Positions 16,063 through 24,037 of a stretch of 64,000 nucleotides of DNA are shown here, in pieces. The position numbers and the translations under genes are program-made. The notes below the pieces were generated by a model that had not been told where the DNA came from, did no database searches, and was given only the letters and a program-made list of their open reading frames with translations. Position 1 is the stretch's first letter, and each line of letters starts with the position of its first letter. Where the stretch lies: NCBI RefSeq assembly GCF_000337615.1, contig NZ_AOII01000088.1:30588-94587 (forward strand), given 5' to 3'. The DNA comes from Natrinema pallidum DSM 3751 (GTDB lineage Archaea; Halobacteriota; Halobacteria; Halobacteriales; Natrialbaceae).

Positions 16063-17154
16063 ATGACCGCGAGTTCTGCACGCGACGGTCGCGAGGTGCG
16101 TTCGGATCCCGGGCGGGTCGAACGCTCCTCGAGCCGTCTCGACGAAACTGGGCGGACGACGGGACCGCCACGCCGGGTGATAACCGACGGCGGACAGGCG
16201 GAGATGGATGGGGTCGACGACCAGCCCGAGGACGCGAGCGACGCCGACGTGGCCCCCGGGGAGGGGGAGACGGACCCTGCCGAAAGCGAAGGGGTCCAGG
16301 GAGGGGACGACGAATCCGAAGGGGCAGTCGAAAGCGAAGACGAGGAGGAAAAAGGAGACGCCGAGGAAGAAGCGGAAGTCACGGACGGGGAGAGCGAGGA
16401 CGAAACGGAAGCTGAGGTGGGAGAGGGCGACGACGAAACTGCAACGGACGGGGCGGACGCGGACGGCGAGGAGGAGGACGAGTACCACGTCGAAGACGCC
16501 GACGACGTCTATCAGGGCGACGAAACGGCCGGCGTCCTCCATCTCGATCTCGACGGCCTCTTCCTGGACTTGCTCGGCCTCGAGGTGAACCTGAATCCGG
16601 TCACGCTCGACGTCTCGGCGCGACCCGGCGGGAACAACCTGCTCGGGAACGTGTTGTCGGCAGTCACGGGACTTCTCGACGGCCCCGGTGCCGTGCTGGA
16701 CAAGGTCCAGTCGCTACTGGGCAACCCAAAAGAGGTGCTCAGTTCCCTGGTTAGCAAGCCAAAAGAACTGCTCAGCAACGTGCTTGGCAAGCCCAGAGAG
16801 TGGCTCAGTAGCGCACTCGGCAAGCCGAGGGCGTGGCTCAGTGGACGCTTTGGCGGTGATACTGGCGAGCCGGCGGAAACCGACGAACCGGACGCCGAGG
16901 AAGCGAAACCAGCAGCAGCCGACGACGGGGAAGCGGAACCGAGCGAGGGCGACGGGACGACGGGCCGCATCTCTAAGGCGGCCAGCTGGCTCAGCGGGAA
17001 GCTGTCCGGGCTCGTTCCCAGTTTCCCGACCGAGGAAATCGTAGCGATGATCGTCAGCGAAGTCATCGAACAGCTGATCGAACGACTCGAGCCGGAGCGT
17101 GAGGAGGAGGCCGGCGGACAGGCGGAGCCGTCACAGGCGGAGGCATCATCATGA
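16063..17154 (+). CDS. Acidic protein with a conserved LGLEVNL domain and 11-residue repeats (gene A)
   Basis: 363 residues from ATG 16063; ATG 16204 (316 residues) is an alternative. Residues about 50-150 are almost pure Glu/Asp/Gly/Ser/Ala. Residues about 159-208 form a compact hydrophobic domain with LFLDLLGLEVNLNPVTLDV and NNLLGNVLSAVTGLLDGPG, a pattern I remember from uncharacterised bacterial and haloarchaeal proteins. Four tandem 11-residue amphipathic repeats follow (16714-16845), then an acidic linker and terminal helices (SKAASWLSGKL and EIVAMIVSEVIEQLIERLEP). No signal peptide or transmembrane helix is evident. Its TGA overlaps gene B by ATGA. The function is unknown; the repeats suggest lipid-surface or protein-surface binding. 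Confidence 0.75.
   Translation: MTASSARDGREVRSDPGRVERSSSRLDETGRTTGPPRRVITDGGQAEMDGVDDQPEDASDADVAPGEGETDPAESEGVQGGDDESEGAVESEDEEEKGDAEEEAEVTDGESEDETEAEVGEGDDETATDGADADGEEEDEYHVEDADDVYQGDETAGVLHLDLDGLFLDLLGLEVNLNPVTLDVSARPGGNNLLGNVLSAVTGLLDGPGAVLDKVQSLLGNPKEVLSSLVSKPKELLSNVLGKPREWLSSALGKPRAWLSGRFGGDTGEPAETDEPDAEEAKPAAADDGEAEPSEGDGTTGRISKAASWLSGKLSGLVPSFPTEEIVAMIVSEVIEQLIERLEPEREEEAGGQAEPSQAEASS
16714..16845 (+). repeat. Four tandem 33-base / 11-residue repeats in gene A
   Basis: Units at 16714-16746, 16747-16779, 16780-16812 and 16813-16845 encode LLGNPKEVLSS, LVSKPKELLSN, VLGKPREWLSS and ALGKPRAWLSG. The pattern is hydrophobic-hydrophobic-G/S-N/K-P-K/R-E/A-hydrophobic-L-S-x. Each unit has a central proline and a basic residue in an otherwise acidic protein. 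Codons differ between units (for example CCA, CCC and CCG for the proline), so the repeat is maintained at protein level. Confidence 0.85.
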
Positions 17155-17594
17155 GCGACGATTCACTCACACAGCGGATCGATACCGAGAAAATCACCGA
17201 AAACGTCGACGTCGACGAACTGGTCGAGGGGACCCAGTGGGAAGAGGAGATCGACGGGGGCAAGCCACTCGGAGAGGTGCTTGGCGGACAGATCGGCGCG
17301 ATCCTCGGGCGAGCGATCGGCGAATCCCTCGGTCGAACGATCGGGAACATGGTCGTCGACGAACTGCTCAGTTCCGGCGACGAGGACGAGGCAGAAGGCG
17401 AGGAGGGTGCCGAGGAGGGCACGGAAACGGCTGCGGAAGGTGCGAAAGCGGACGAAGAGGCTACCGAAGCGGACGAGCCCGAGATCGAGGGTGACGACGG
17501 GAGCGGCGAAGGCGAGGCCCAAGACGACGCCGAATCGGGCGAGGAAGGCGAAGCATCGGCGGACGAAGACTCGGAACAGGCGGCCGAGGAGTAA
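17151..17594 (+). CDS. Glycine-zipper acidic protein (gene B)
   Basis: 147 residues. After a charged N-terminus, residues 40-66 form a perfect tetrad repeat (L/I)-G-x-x: glycines at 41, 45, 49, 53, 57, 61 and 65, each preceded by Leu or Ile. The last 70 residues are Glu/Asp/Ala/Gly low complexity. The zipper helix alternates with charged residues (R54, E58, R62), so it is amphipathic rather than a standard membrane span and should pack tightly against another glycine-faced helix. It overlaps gene A by four bases and is followed by gene C, which has a matching zipper. No family is recognised. Confidence 0.7.
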   Translation: MSDDSLTQRIDTEKITENVDVDELVEGTQWEEEIDGGKPLGEVLGGQIGAILGRAIGESLGRTIGNMVVDELLSSGDEDEAEGEEGAEEGTETAAEGAKADEEATEADEPEIEGDDGSGEGEAQDDAESGEEGEASADEDSEQAAEE

Positions 17595-17623
17595 TATTGT
17601 GATGCAACACACGCTCTCGTTCG

Positions 17624-18367
17624 ATGACCCGGCTCGAGGTGGTCGCCGTGAGTGACGGGTCCGGACTGAAGGGGATGGTGGCCAACGAGGTGAGCAATCA
17701 ACTCGACGCCGCCGATATGCTCGGCGACGGGTCCATCGAGGACGGCATCGACGGCGGCGAGGTCGGCGCAGCGGTCGGTCGACAGTTCGGCGAACAGTTC
17801 GGACGGGAAGTCGGGGCGGCGGTCGGCCGAGAAGTCCACGAGACGATCGCCGAAGGCGTCGACGAGGGGAACGACCTCGGCGAGATCAGAATCGAATTAG
17901 CGGCGGCGATTCGGGACGCGCTCGGGGATTCGGTCTCGGAGATCACGGGTCGCGATTCGCTCGAGTCGGTAGCCAGGAGCGTGACCGACGGCAGCAGCGC
18001 CGAGGGGGTCCTCGATAGCATCGGCGGCGACGGACGCGACGAACCTGCGGAAGACGAGTCGGAGAGCGATGCGCGGGCGGTACCCGAGGAGGACGTGTCC
18101 GAGAGCGACGCCGACGATGAAGGCGATGCGCCCGACGAGACCGAGGCGGAGCCGTCGATGGATGACGTCGCGGACCACAGGAGGGACACCCTCGAGGACT
18201 TCCTCGGAGTGATGTCCTACGGCGACTTGCAGTCGGTCGCGAAGGACGTCGGCGTAAAGGCGAACCTCAGCCGGGAGGAGATGACCGACGCGATCATCGA
18301 GGCAGTGATCGACGAGGAGGGCGATGACTCGGATTCGGGGTCAGAAGCCGAGGCAGCAGCCGAGTAG
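17624..18367 (+). CDS. Glycine-zipper protein with a C-terminal SAP/HeH-like helix pair (gene C)
   Basis: 247 residues from ATG 17624, or 239 from GTG 17648 (VSDGSGLKG). Glycines at 44, 48, 52, 56, 60, 64 and 68 recur every four residues, with Val or Phe immediately before each from position 47 on, the same seven-step zipper as in gene B. A helical region (IRIELAAAIRDALGDSVSEI) follows, then an acidic linker. The C-terminus (DLQSVAKDVGVKANLSREEM, then TDAIIEAV) resembles a SAP or HeH-type helix-extension-helix, which in other proteins can bind nucleic acid. It lies 29 bases after gene B. The function is unknown. Confidence 0.7.
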   Translation: MTRLEVVAVSDGSGLKGMVANEVSNQLDAADMLGDGSIEDGIDGGEVGAAVGRQFGEQFGREVGAAVGREVHETIAEGVDEGNDLGEIRIELAAAIRDALGDSVSEITGRDSLESVARSVTDGSSAEGVLDSIGGDGRDEPAEDESESDARAVPEEDVSESDADDEGDAPDETEAEPSMDDVADHRRDTLEDFLGVMSYGDLQSVAKDVGVKANLSREEMTDAIIEAVIDEEGDDSDSGSEAEAAAE

Positions 18368-18436
18368 TCGACCGACACGCGCCCCCAACCACGGATCGCG
18401 GGACCGACGCCGGTGTAGTCACACCAGGTGACAGCT

Positions 18437-19288
18437 ATGACCGACGCACAACGACGGGATCGAGTGGACGAAGTATTGAACCAGGCCGCCGCGTCGAGCA
18501 CCGCGATCATCGCCGACGACGGCTCGGCTGACGGGGACGAGTCCCCCGAGACGACCCTGCTCGAGGCCGCCGCGGAAGCAAACGAGCTACTCGAGACGGC
18601 CGACCCCGACGCCCTGCTCGCAGCGGTGGGGCTGGACACGCTCGCGGACGGAACCGAACCGGAGTCGATTCCGGAGGCCATCGCCCGGGGCGACCAGGAG
18701 AACCTCGAGGACCTGCAGCGGTTGCTTCACCTCGCGAAACTTGCCGACCGGGCGAACGACCGCGATCTCGAGGCGACCGCCGACGGCCTTCGGGGGACGA
18801 TCGGTGACCGGGAGGCATCCGCGAGGACGGACGCGGACACCACAGCGGATGCGGACACGGCGGCATCCGGAGGCGACGCGGCGGCGGAGACGGCCGACGA
18901 CCTCGGGGATCGACTCCGCTCGTCGATGCGGTCCTCCGTCGAGCGGTTCGGCGACGATGTCGTGCAACTCAGAGACCGACTCGAATCCGCGAATGAGGGA
19001 CCCGCCCGCAGCGACACGTCGGCGGCCGACGGGACGGCTGCCGACGCTCGATCCCCGGACGAAGGTGGTACCGAAGAAGCAGCGGACGAAACGGAAGTGG
19101 CGGACGAGGAAGAAACGGCGGACGAAGCGGAAGACGAGGGGGTTCTGGGATCGGGGCTCGGCGGTGACTGGGCGCGCGGAACGGCGGGCGGTCCGAGTCG
19201 CCATTCGACGATGGCACCGCCCCCGTCCGAGCGGGCGGACATGCGCGGGGTCACGCGTCACTCGACGATGCCGGACAAGCACGGGTAG
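18437..19288 (+). CDS. Acidic helical protein with duplicated RHSTM tail motif (gene D)
   Basis: 283 residues from ATG 18437; GTG 18428 would add three. The N-terminal 110 residues are helical and well ordered in appearance (LLETADPDALLAAVGLDTLA, then PESIPEAIARGD and LEDLQRLLHLAKLADR). A disordered acidic middle with a short helix (RLRSSMRSSVERFGDDVVQL) follows. The tail contains RHSTM twice (SRHSTMAPPP and TRHSTMPDKHG), 24 residues apart, a likely short binding or modification motif. It is 69 bases after gene C and probably in the same operon. No family is recognised. Confidence 0.7.
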   Translation: MTDAQRRDRVDEVLNQAAASSTAIIADDGSADGDESPETTLLEAAAEANELLETADPDALLAAVGLDTLADGTEPESIPEAIARGDQENLEDLQRLLHLAKLADRANDRDLEATADGLRGTIGDREASARTDADTTADADTAASGGDAAAETADDLGDRLRSSMRSSVERFGDDVVQLRDRLESANEGPARSDTSAADGTAADARSPDEGGTEEAADETEVADEEETADEAEDEGVLGSGLGGDWARGTAGGPSRHSTMAPPPSERADMRGVTRHSTMPDKHG

Positions 19289-19588
19289 CGGATCGGTTCG
19301 AATCGTCGATCGAAGCGGAGTCGACACCGAACGAGCCAGGACCCTGCGTCGCGACGATCAGCAACGCGGCGAATTACTCGCAGACATCGATCCGATGTTG
19401 GCGGCGACGCCGGGATTTCACCCGTTCCTCGACGAGGACGGTGCGTCCAGAACGTCGTGATCGCGGTGGCGGGTAACCGAATCCCATTACGCGTTCGCCC
19501 GCAGTGGGTCCTCGAGAGCGGTTCGTAACCATCGACGGGTTCCTTGGGCGGTACGTTTATCCCACTGTATTCCATCGTTGTTCCATAG
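19289..19588. other. Intergenic region between gene D and tupA
   Basis: 300 bases. The first 170 bases carry a coding-like stretch in one frame (RGELLADIDPMLAATPGFHP, ending at about 19460) without a convincing start, possibly a gene relic. The last 40 bases are the tupA promoter and operator. Nothing else is apparent. Confidence 0.35.
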
Positions 19589-19596
19589 ATGGAATA
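19556..19596 (+). promoter_or_regulatory. tupA promoter and palindromic operator over the start codon
   Basis: TTTAT (19556-19560) is a TATA-like box 29-33 bases before ATG 19589. TATTCCAT (19568-19575) and ATGGAATA (19589-19596) are exact inverted repeats. A second TTCCAT (19581-19586) pairs with ATGGAA (19589-19594) across two bases. The two TTCCAT copies start 11 bases apart, one helical turn. A dimeric regulator bound here would cover the transcription start and the start codon. The ModE-like protein at 22131 is the obvious candidate (inference). Confidence 0.55.
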
Positions 19597-20506
19597 TCGA
19601 CGGCGGGCGCTACTCGGAGCGGGTGCGGCGGGGATCGCCGCGGCCGTCGGGGGCTGCCTCGGATCGGACGCCGAGGGCGAGGGATCGATCGCCGGGGAGG
19701 AACTCGCGCTCGCGACGACGACCAGCACGGAAGCGACGGGACTGCTCGACGAGATCAACGTAGCGTTCGAGGAGCGCTTCGGGACGCGCGTTGCGGCCAA
19801 CGCGGAAGGGACGGGAGCCGCGATCCGCTCGGCTCGAGACGGGAACGCCGATGTCATTCTGGTCCACGCCCGGTCGCGCGAGGACGAGTTCATGCAGGAG
19901 GGGTATGGCGTCAACCGGCGGGACCTGATGTTCAACGATTTCGTGATCGTCGGTCCGAGCGACGATCCGGCGGGTGCAAGCGACACCGAGGGGGCGGCGG
20001 CCGCCTTCGACGCCATCGCGAGTGCGCACGCGCCGTTCGTCTCTCGCGGAGACGAGTCCGGGACACACACGAAAGAGCTCGTCATTTGGGAGCACGCGGA
20101 CAACGAACCCGGCGGCGAGTGGTATCGGAGCCTCGGCCAGGGGATGGGCGAGACGCTGACCCACGCCAACGAGGCCGGAGCCTACACGCTCGCGGATCGG
20201 GGGACGTACCTCTCGCGGGACGACATCGACCTCGAGATTCTGGTTCAAGGCCCGATCGAGGACGGGCCGGAGTTGCTCGCGAACCCGTACGGGATCATGG
20301 CGGTCAATCCCGAGATTCACTCGAACGTCAACTACCAGCTCGCGATGACCTACATCGGCTTCGTGACGAGCCCCGAGGGACAGGAGATCATCGCGGAGTT
20401 TACGGCAAACGGGGAGCAGTTGTTCTATCCCGAGGCGCTGTCCGCGGAACCGAACTTCCAGCAGTACGTTCCGGAGGGATGGCAGCCGGACTCCGCGGAC
20501 GAGTGA
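19589..20506 (+). CDS. tupA: Tungstate-binding lipoprotein TupA
   Basis: 305 residues. The N-terminus has [12 protein letters not shown] and a lipobox ending at Cys23 (VGGC), so it should leave by the Tat pathway and be lipid-anchored. The mature part has [29 protein letters not shown] and [14 protein letters not shown], the characteristic TupA pattern, then [12 protein letters not shown]. It binds tungstate outside the cell for the TupBC transporter. The start at 19589 fits the TATA box and the signal sequence. It is the first gene of tupABC. Confidence 0.93.
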   Translation: MEYRRRALLGAGAAGIAAAVGGCLGSDAEGEGSIAGEELALATTTSTEATGLLDEINVAFEERFGTRVAANAEGTGAAIRSARDGNADVILVHARSREDEFMQEGYGVNRRDLMFNDFVIVGPSDDPAGASDTEGAAAAFDAIASAHAPFVSRGDESGTHTKELVIWEHADNEPGGEWYRSLGQGMGETLTHANEAGAYTLADRGTYLSRDDIDLEILVQGPIEDGPELLANPYGIMAVNPEIHSNVNYQLAMTYIGFVTSPEGQEIIAEFTANGEQLFYPEALSAEPNFQQYVPEGWQPDSADE

Positions 20507-20542
20507 CGCAGCCGCCACCCGACCGCCTCCGGGGACTTACCA

Positions 20543-21214
20543 ATGCCAATCGATGCCCTCTCCGATCCGACCTATCTCCGAAGCGTTATCCGGCTATCGC
20601 TGACGGTCAGTCTGTTCGCAATCCTGCTGAGCACCGCCGTGAGCCTCCCGATCGCCTTCGCCGTCGGGTTCGCGGACTTCCGGGGAAAACGGTTCGTCAC
20701 GGCCGTCATCAACACTGGCATGGGGTTTCCGAGCGTCGTCGTCGGGCTCCTCGTCTGGTACGTCCTTTCGAATCGAGGCCCGCTGGGAACGCTGAACCTC
20801 ATCTATACGCCGGAGGCCATGATCATCTCGCAACTCGTGCTCGCTACACCGGTGATCACCGGCGTCGCCCTCTCGGCGGTCGAGAGCGTCGACGATGCCG
20901 TTCGAGACGCAGCCTACGGGATCGGCGGGACTCGAGCGGACGTCGCCCTCATTACGCTCAAGGAGGCACGATACGGCGTCATCACCGGTATTCTCGCGGG
21001 CTTCGGCCGCGCGATCAGCGAGGTCGGCTCCGTCCTCATCGTGGGCGGCAACATCGCCTACGCCGACGGGACCTCGAAAACCCGGACCCTGACGACCGCG
21101 ATCCAGTTCGAGGTCCGGAAAGGCGAGTTCGAGACGGCGCTGGTCCTCGGTGCCGTGTTGCTCGTCCTCGTGTTGCTCGTCAACGGGATCGTCCTGCGGC
21201 TCGGGGGCCGATGA
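20543..21214 (+). CDS. tupB: Tungstate ABC transporter permease TupB
   Basis: 223 residues with about five or six hydrophobic helices and the inner-membrane ABC permease EAA-like loop ([20 protein letters not shown], about 126-145) ahead of [20 protein letters not shown], the signature shared by molybdate, tungstate and sulfate permeases. It starts 36 bases after tupA and is followed by tupC. Confidence 0.92.
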   Translation: MPIDALSDPTYLRSVIRLSLTVSLFAILLSTAVSLPIAFAVGFADFRGKRFVTAVINTGMGFPSVVVGLLVWYVLSNRGPLGTLNLIYTPEAMIISQLVLATPVITGVALSAVESVDDAVRDAAYGIGGTRADVALITLKEARYGVITGILAGFGRAISEVGSVLIVGGNIAYADGTSKTRTLTTAIQFEVRKGEFETALVLGAVLLVLVLLVNGIVLRLGGR

Positions 21215-21263
21215 CCGTGCGAGCGCACCCCGTCGCCCCGACCACGATCACGGTGAGACGGCC

Positions 21264-22067
21264 ATGAACTTCGAGCTCGAGTGTGCGTCTTACGGCGTCG
21301 ACGGGACGCCAATTCTGACCGACATCTCGCTGACCGTCGGCGCGGGCGAAGTCGTGACGGTGATCGGCCCGTCGGGAGCCGGCAAGTCGACGCTCTTGCG
21401 GCTGGCCGCCTTATTCGAGCGACCGTCCGACGGCGCGGTCCGCTGTGACGGGACGGAGCCGTGGTCGCTCCCGCGAGACGATCGCCTCGCGCTCCGGCGG
21501 CGAATCGGGGTCGTCTTCCAGCAGGCGAGCCTGTTCGGGACCTCGGTGGCGCGCAACGTCGACGCCGGACGGCGGATTCGCCGGCCGTGGGCCAGCCGGC
21601 TCCGGGGCTTCGCCGAGCGGCTCGCGGCCCGCTGGATTCACGGGTCGCCGACGGTCGACGATCGGACGCTCGAGGCGCTCGAACTCGTCGGTCTCGGGGA
21701 CGAGTGGGACCGGGACGCGGCGTCGCTGTCGGGCGGGGAGGCCCAGCGGGTGTCGTTCGCCCGCGCGCTCGCACCCCGCCCGGAACTGCTCGTCCTCGAC
21801 GAGCCGACGTCCGATCTCGACCCGCGGAACACGGCCATCCTCGAGCGGGCGATCGGGCAGGCACGCGACCGCGATCACGGCGTGTTGCTCGCGACCCACG
21901 ACATGCACCAGGCCGAGCGGGTCTCGGATCGGGTCGCCTTCCTGCTCGACGGCGAACTGATCGAGATCGGCCCGCCCGAGCGGGTGTTCGAGGACCCACG
22001 GGACGAACGGACCGCGCGGTTCGTCCGCGGCGATCTGCTGTACGATGACAACGAACTTCTCGTCTGA
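21264..22067 (+). CDS. tupC: Tungstate ABC transporter ATP-binding protein TupC
   Basis: 267 residues from ATG 21264 (MNFELECASYGVDGTPILTD). Walker A is GPSGAGKST, the Q-loop VVFQQASLF, the signature LSGGEAQRVSFARAL, Walker B LLVLDEPTSDLD and the H-loop ATHDMHQAERV, all intact. A 30-residue insert between the Q-loop and the signature (RRIRRPWASRLRGFAERLAA) is basic and slightly unusual. It powers tungstate import with TupB. Upstream in-frame codons reach into tupB but lack a suitable start context. Confidence 0.9.
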   Translation: MNFELECASYGVDGTPILTDISLTVGAGEVVTVIGPSGAGKSTLLRLAALFERPSDGAVRCDGTEPWSLPRDDRLALRRRIGVVFQQASLFGTSVARNVDAGRRIRRPWASRLRGFAERLAARWIHGSPTVDDRTLEALELVGLGDEWDRDAASLSGGEAQRVSFARALAPRPELLVLDEPTSDLDPRNTAILERAIGQARDRDHGVLLATHDMHQAERVSDRVAFLLDGELIEIGPPERVFEDPRDERTARFVRGDLLYDDNELLV

Positions 22068-22130
22068 CCGCGAAGGGTGACTCGAGACCCCCGTCGGCCT
22101 CGACGGGGCTCCCACCGGGGACCGATACCC

Positions 22131-22838
22131 ATGGAAAAGGAGTTCGACCCCTACCTACGGATCGACGACGTAAGCATCGACCGCAGCGATGTCGCGATGT
22201 TACGCGCGATCGACGATCGTGGCTCGCTGTCGGGTGCGGCGGCGGCCCTCGAACGGTCGTACCCGCGCCTCCAGCAGCGGGTGGTCGAACTCGAGGCGGC
22301 GGCCGGACCGTTAGTCGAGCGGACCCGGGGCGGGGCCGACGGCGGCGGGAGTTCCCTGACGGGGACCGCCAGGGACCTGCTGGCGCGGTTCGATCGGCTG
22401 GTCGCGGCCTACGAGGGCGTCGCCCGCGTCGACGAGACGGTGCTCACGGGGCCGGTCGTCGACCGCGACGGTGAACTCGCGACCGTCGAAACCGGTGCCG
22501 GCGACGTGCTGGCTGTCGTCCCGACCGACGCCGCCACCGCGTCCGTGACGATCCGCTCCGACGCGGTCAGTTTGCACGCGCCGAGGGATGTCCCTCGAGC
22601 CGAGGGGACGAGCGTCCGGAACCGGTTTCCGGGGACCGTCTCGTGGCTCGAGACCGGCGACGCGGTCGCGAGAGTGGGCGTCACGCTCGCGGACGGCGAC
22701 GAGGGGAGCGACCTCGTGGCGCTGGTTACGCGGCGGAGCGTCGCGGCCCTGGGACTCGAGCCGGGGCGGTCGATCGTCGCTTCGGTGAAGGCGACGGCAG
22801 CGCGGGGCGTCGCGAGGGACGAGCGGACCGAAGAGTGA
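22131..22838 (+). CDS. ModE-like molybdate/tungstate-responsive regulator (wHTH + TOBE)
   Basis: 235 residues from ATG 22131. Residues about 15-90 form a LysR/ModE-type winged helix (MLRAIDDRGSLSGAAAALER, then SYPRLQQRVVELE). Residues about 105-225 hold TOBE/Mop-like beta segments (VPTDAATASVTIRSDAV and GDEGSDLVALVTRRSVAALG), the oxyanion-binding half of ModE. It lies 63 bases after tupC and would report tungstate or molybdate level to the tup promoter, where a palindrome overlaps the start codon (inference). Confidence 0.8.
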   Translation: MEKEFDPYLRIDDVSIDRSDVAMLRAIDDRGSLSGAAAALERSYPRLQQRVVELEAAAGPLVERTRGGADGGGSSLTGTARDLLARFDRLVAAYEGVARVDETVLTGPVVDRDGELATVETGAGDVLAVVPTDAATASVTIRSDAVSLHAPRDVPRAEGTSVRNRFPGTVSWLETGDAVARVGVTLADGDEGSDLVALVTRRSVAALGLEPGRSIVASVKATAARGVARDERTEE

Positions 22839-22952
22839 GCGACGGACGGCGAGGGGACGAACGAACCCGCGTTCGGTGACCATATGGGACCCGCGGTGTC
22901 CGTCACCGTTCCGAGCCATAACCCTTTCTCGAGGGGACTCGTATCGATGCCC

Positions 22953-23384
22953 ATGTACGATTCCGTTCTGGTCGCGACCGACGGGAGCGAGGCCGCGGCG
23001 ACCGCGGTCGAGCACGCGATCGCGCTCGCGGACCGGTTCGACGCGCCGCTGTACGGTATCGCCGTCATCGACGAACGGACTGCGTACGATACCGGCATCG
23101 TCGATCCCGACGAGGTACGACAGCACCTCGAAGAGCGCGCGGCGGCCCGGCTCGCGGCCCTCGAGTCGGCGGCGACAGCGGCCGACGCGGCCGACGTGGC
23201 CGTCGAAACGGCGGTTCGATCGGGCGTCCCCCACGAGGAAATCCTCGAGTACGCGGGCGAACGGGAGGCGAGCACGATCGTGCTCGGTTCCCGCGGCCGG
23301 TCGTCGTTCAAGGGGGCGTTGCTCGGCAGTACCGTCGACAGGGTCGTCCGGATCGCGGATCGGCCGGTACTGGTCGTCGGCTAG
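22953..23384 (+). CDS. Universal stress protein family
   Basis: 143 residues from ATG 22953 (MYDSVLVATDGSEAAATAVE); ATG 22947 adds two residues. It has the UspA ATP-binding pattern G-x2-G-x9-G-(S/T), seen as LGSRGRSSFKGALLGSTVDR near the C-terminus. It is likely a cytoplasmic nucleotide-binding dimer. It is one of three Usp genes around the acetate genes (others at 23435 and 32898). Confidence 0.88.
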   Translation: MYDSVLVATDGSEAAATAVEHAIALADRFDAPLYGIAVIDERTAYDTGIVDPDEVRQHLEERAAARLAALESAATAADAADVAVETAVRSGVPHEEILEYAGEREASTIVLGSRGRSSFKGALLGSTVDRVVRIADRPVLVVG

Positions 23385-23404
23385 CCGGTGTCACGGGCCG
23401 AACG

Positions 23405-23410
23405 TTTACC
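23405..23410 (+). promoter_or_regulatory. TATA-like box of the second Usp gene
   Basis: TTTACC lies 25-30 bases before ATG 23435, consistent with a leaderless transcript. Confidence 0.4.
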
Positions 23411-23434
23411 TCGTCTGTCGTGTGACGTAGTCGT

Positions 23435-23935
23435 ATGTCACTGCTCGTTCCCTTCGACGGGTCGGAACTGGCGACGAAAGCGCTCGAGCGGGCGTCGACG
23501 TTCGGCGACCTGCTTGCCGAGGAGGTCGTCGTTCTGACGGTGATTCCGGACGATGCCGACTACGCGCGGGACCGAGGCTGGATCACGCAGGGTGAGCCGT
23601 TCGATACGGAAGCGATCGCCGCGGGGATGCAGCGCCGTGCCGACGAGGTCGCGCCGGCGGCGACGGTCCGGACCGAGCGGGTCAGTTCGGACGAACCGAC
23701 CGCGACGTCGACGACGAACGTCGTCCGCGAGATACGACGTGTCGCCGCCGATATCGAGGCGTCGGTCGTGTTCATCGGCTCGGAGAACGCGGGCTCGGTC
23801 ATCGCGCCGCAGTCGAGCGTCGGCGGGCCGGTCGCGAGCGATCACCGGTACGACGTCTACGTCGTTCGCGCACCCGAACACGAGGTCGATCCCGAGGAGA
23901 TAGCCGACATCGATTCGACGCAGGGCGGCCTCTGA
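23435..23935 (+). CDS. Universal stress protein-like protein, divergent ATP site
   Basis: 166 residues. The N-terminus MSLLVPFDGSELATKALERA and the alpha/beta layout are Usp-like. The C-terminal phosphate loop is altered (FIGSENAGSVIAPQSSVGGP instead of GxxGxxxx9G(S/T)), so ATP binding may be lost. A middle insertion (about 55-95) includes a Thr-rich stretch. It is followed 102 bases later by the acetyl-CoA synthetase. Confidence 0.8.
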   Translation: MSLLVPFDGSELATKALERASTFGDLLAEEVVVLTVIPDDADYARDRGWITQGEPFDTEAIAAGMQRRADEVAPAATVRTERVSSDEPTATSTTNVVREIRRVAADIEASVVFIGSENAGSVIAPQSSVGGPVASDHRYDVYVVRAPEHEVDPEEIADIDSTQGGL

Positions 23936-24002
23936 TCGACGCGAGGACCGCCCCGGGGCGGCCGGGTGCGACACGTCCACTGCACGGCGATTCGGAGGAA
24001 CG

Positions 24003-24008
24003 TTTATT
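24003..24008 (+). promoter_or_regulatory. TATA-like box of the first acetyl-CoA synthetase gene
   Basis: TTTATT lies 30-35 bases before ATG 24038, the expected position for a leaderless haloarchaeal gene. Confidence 0.5.
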
Positions 24009-24037
24009 CCCCTGACCATCCACGGTTCGGACGAGAC

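Noticed and set aside
16714..16845. Considered as a CRISPR-like or VNTR array
   Set aside because: The 33-base units have no spacers, differ at many bases and keep an open reading frame; they are protein repeats.
19289..19460. Possible short gene in front of tupA
   Set aside because: About 50 codons look protein-like, but no credible start or promoter is visible; kept only as a note on the spacer.
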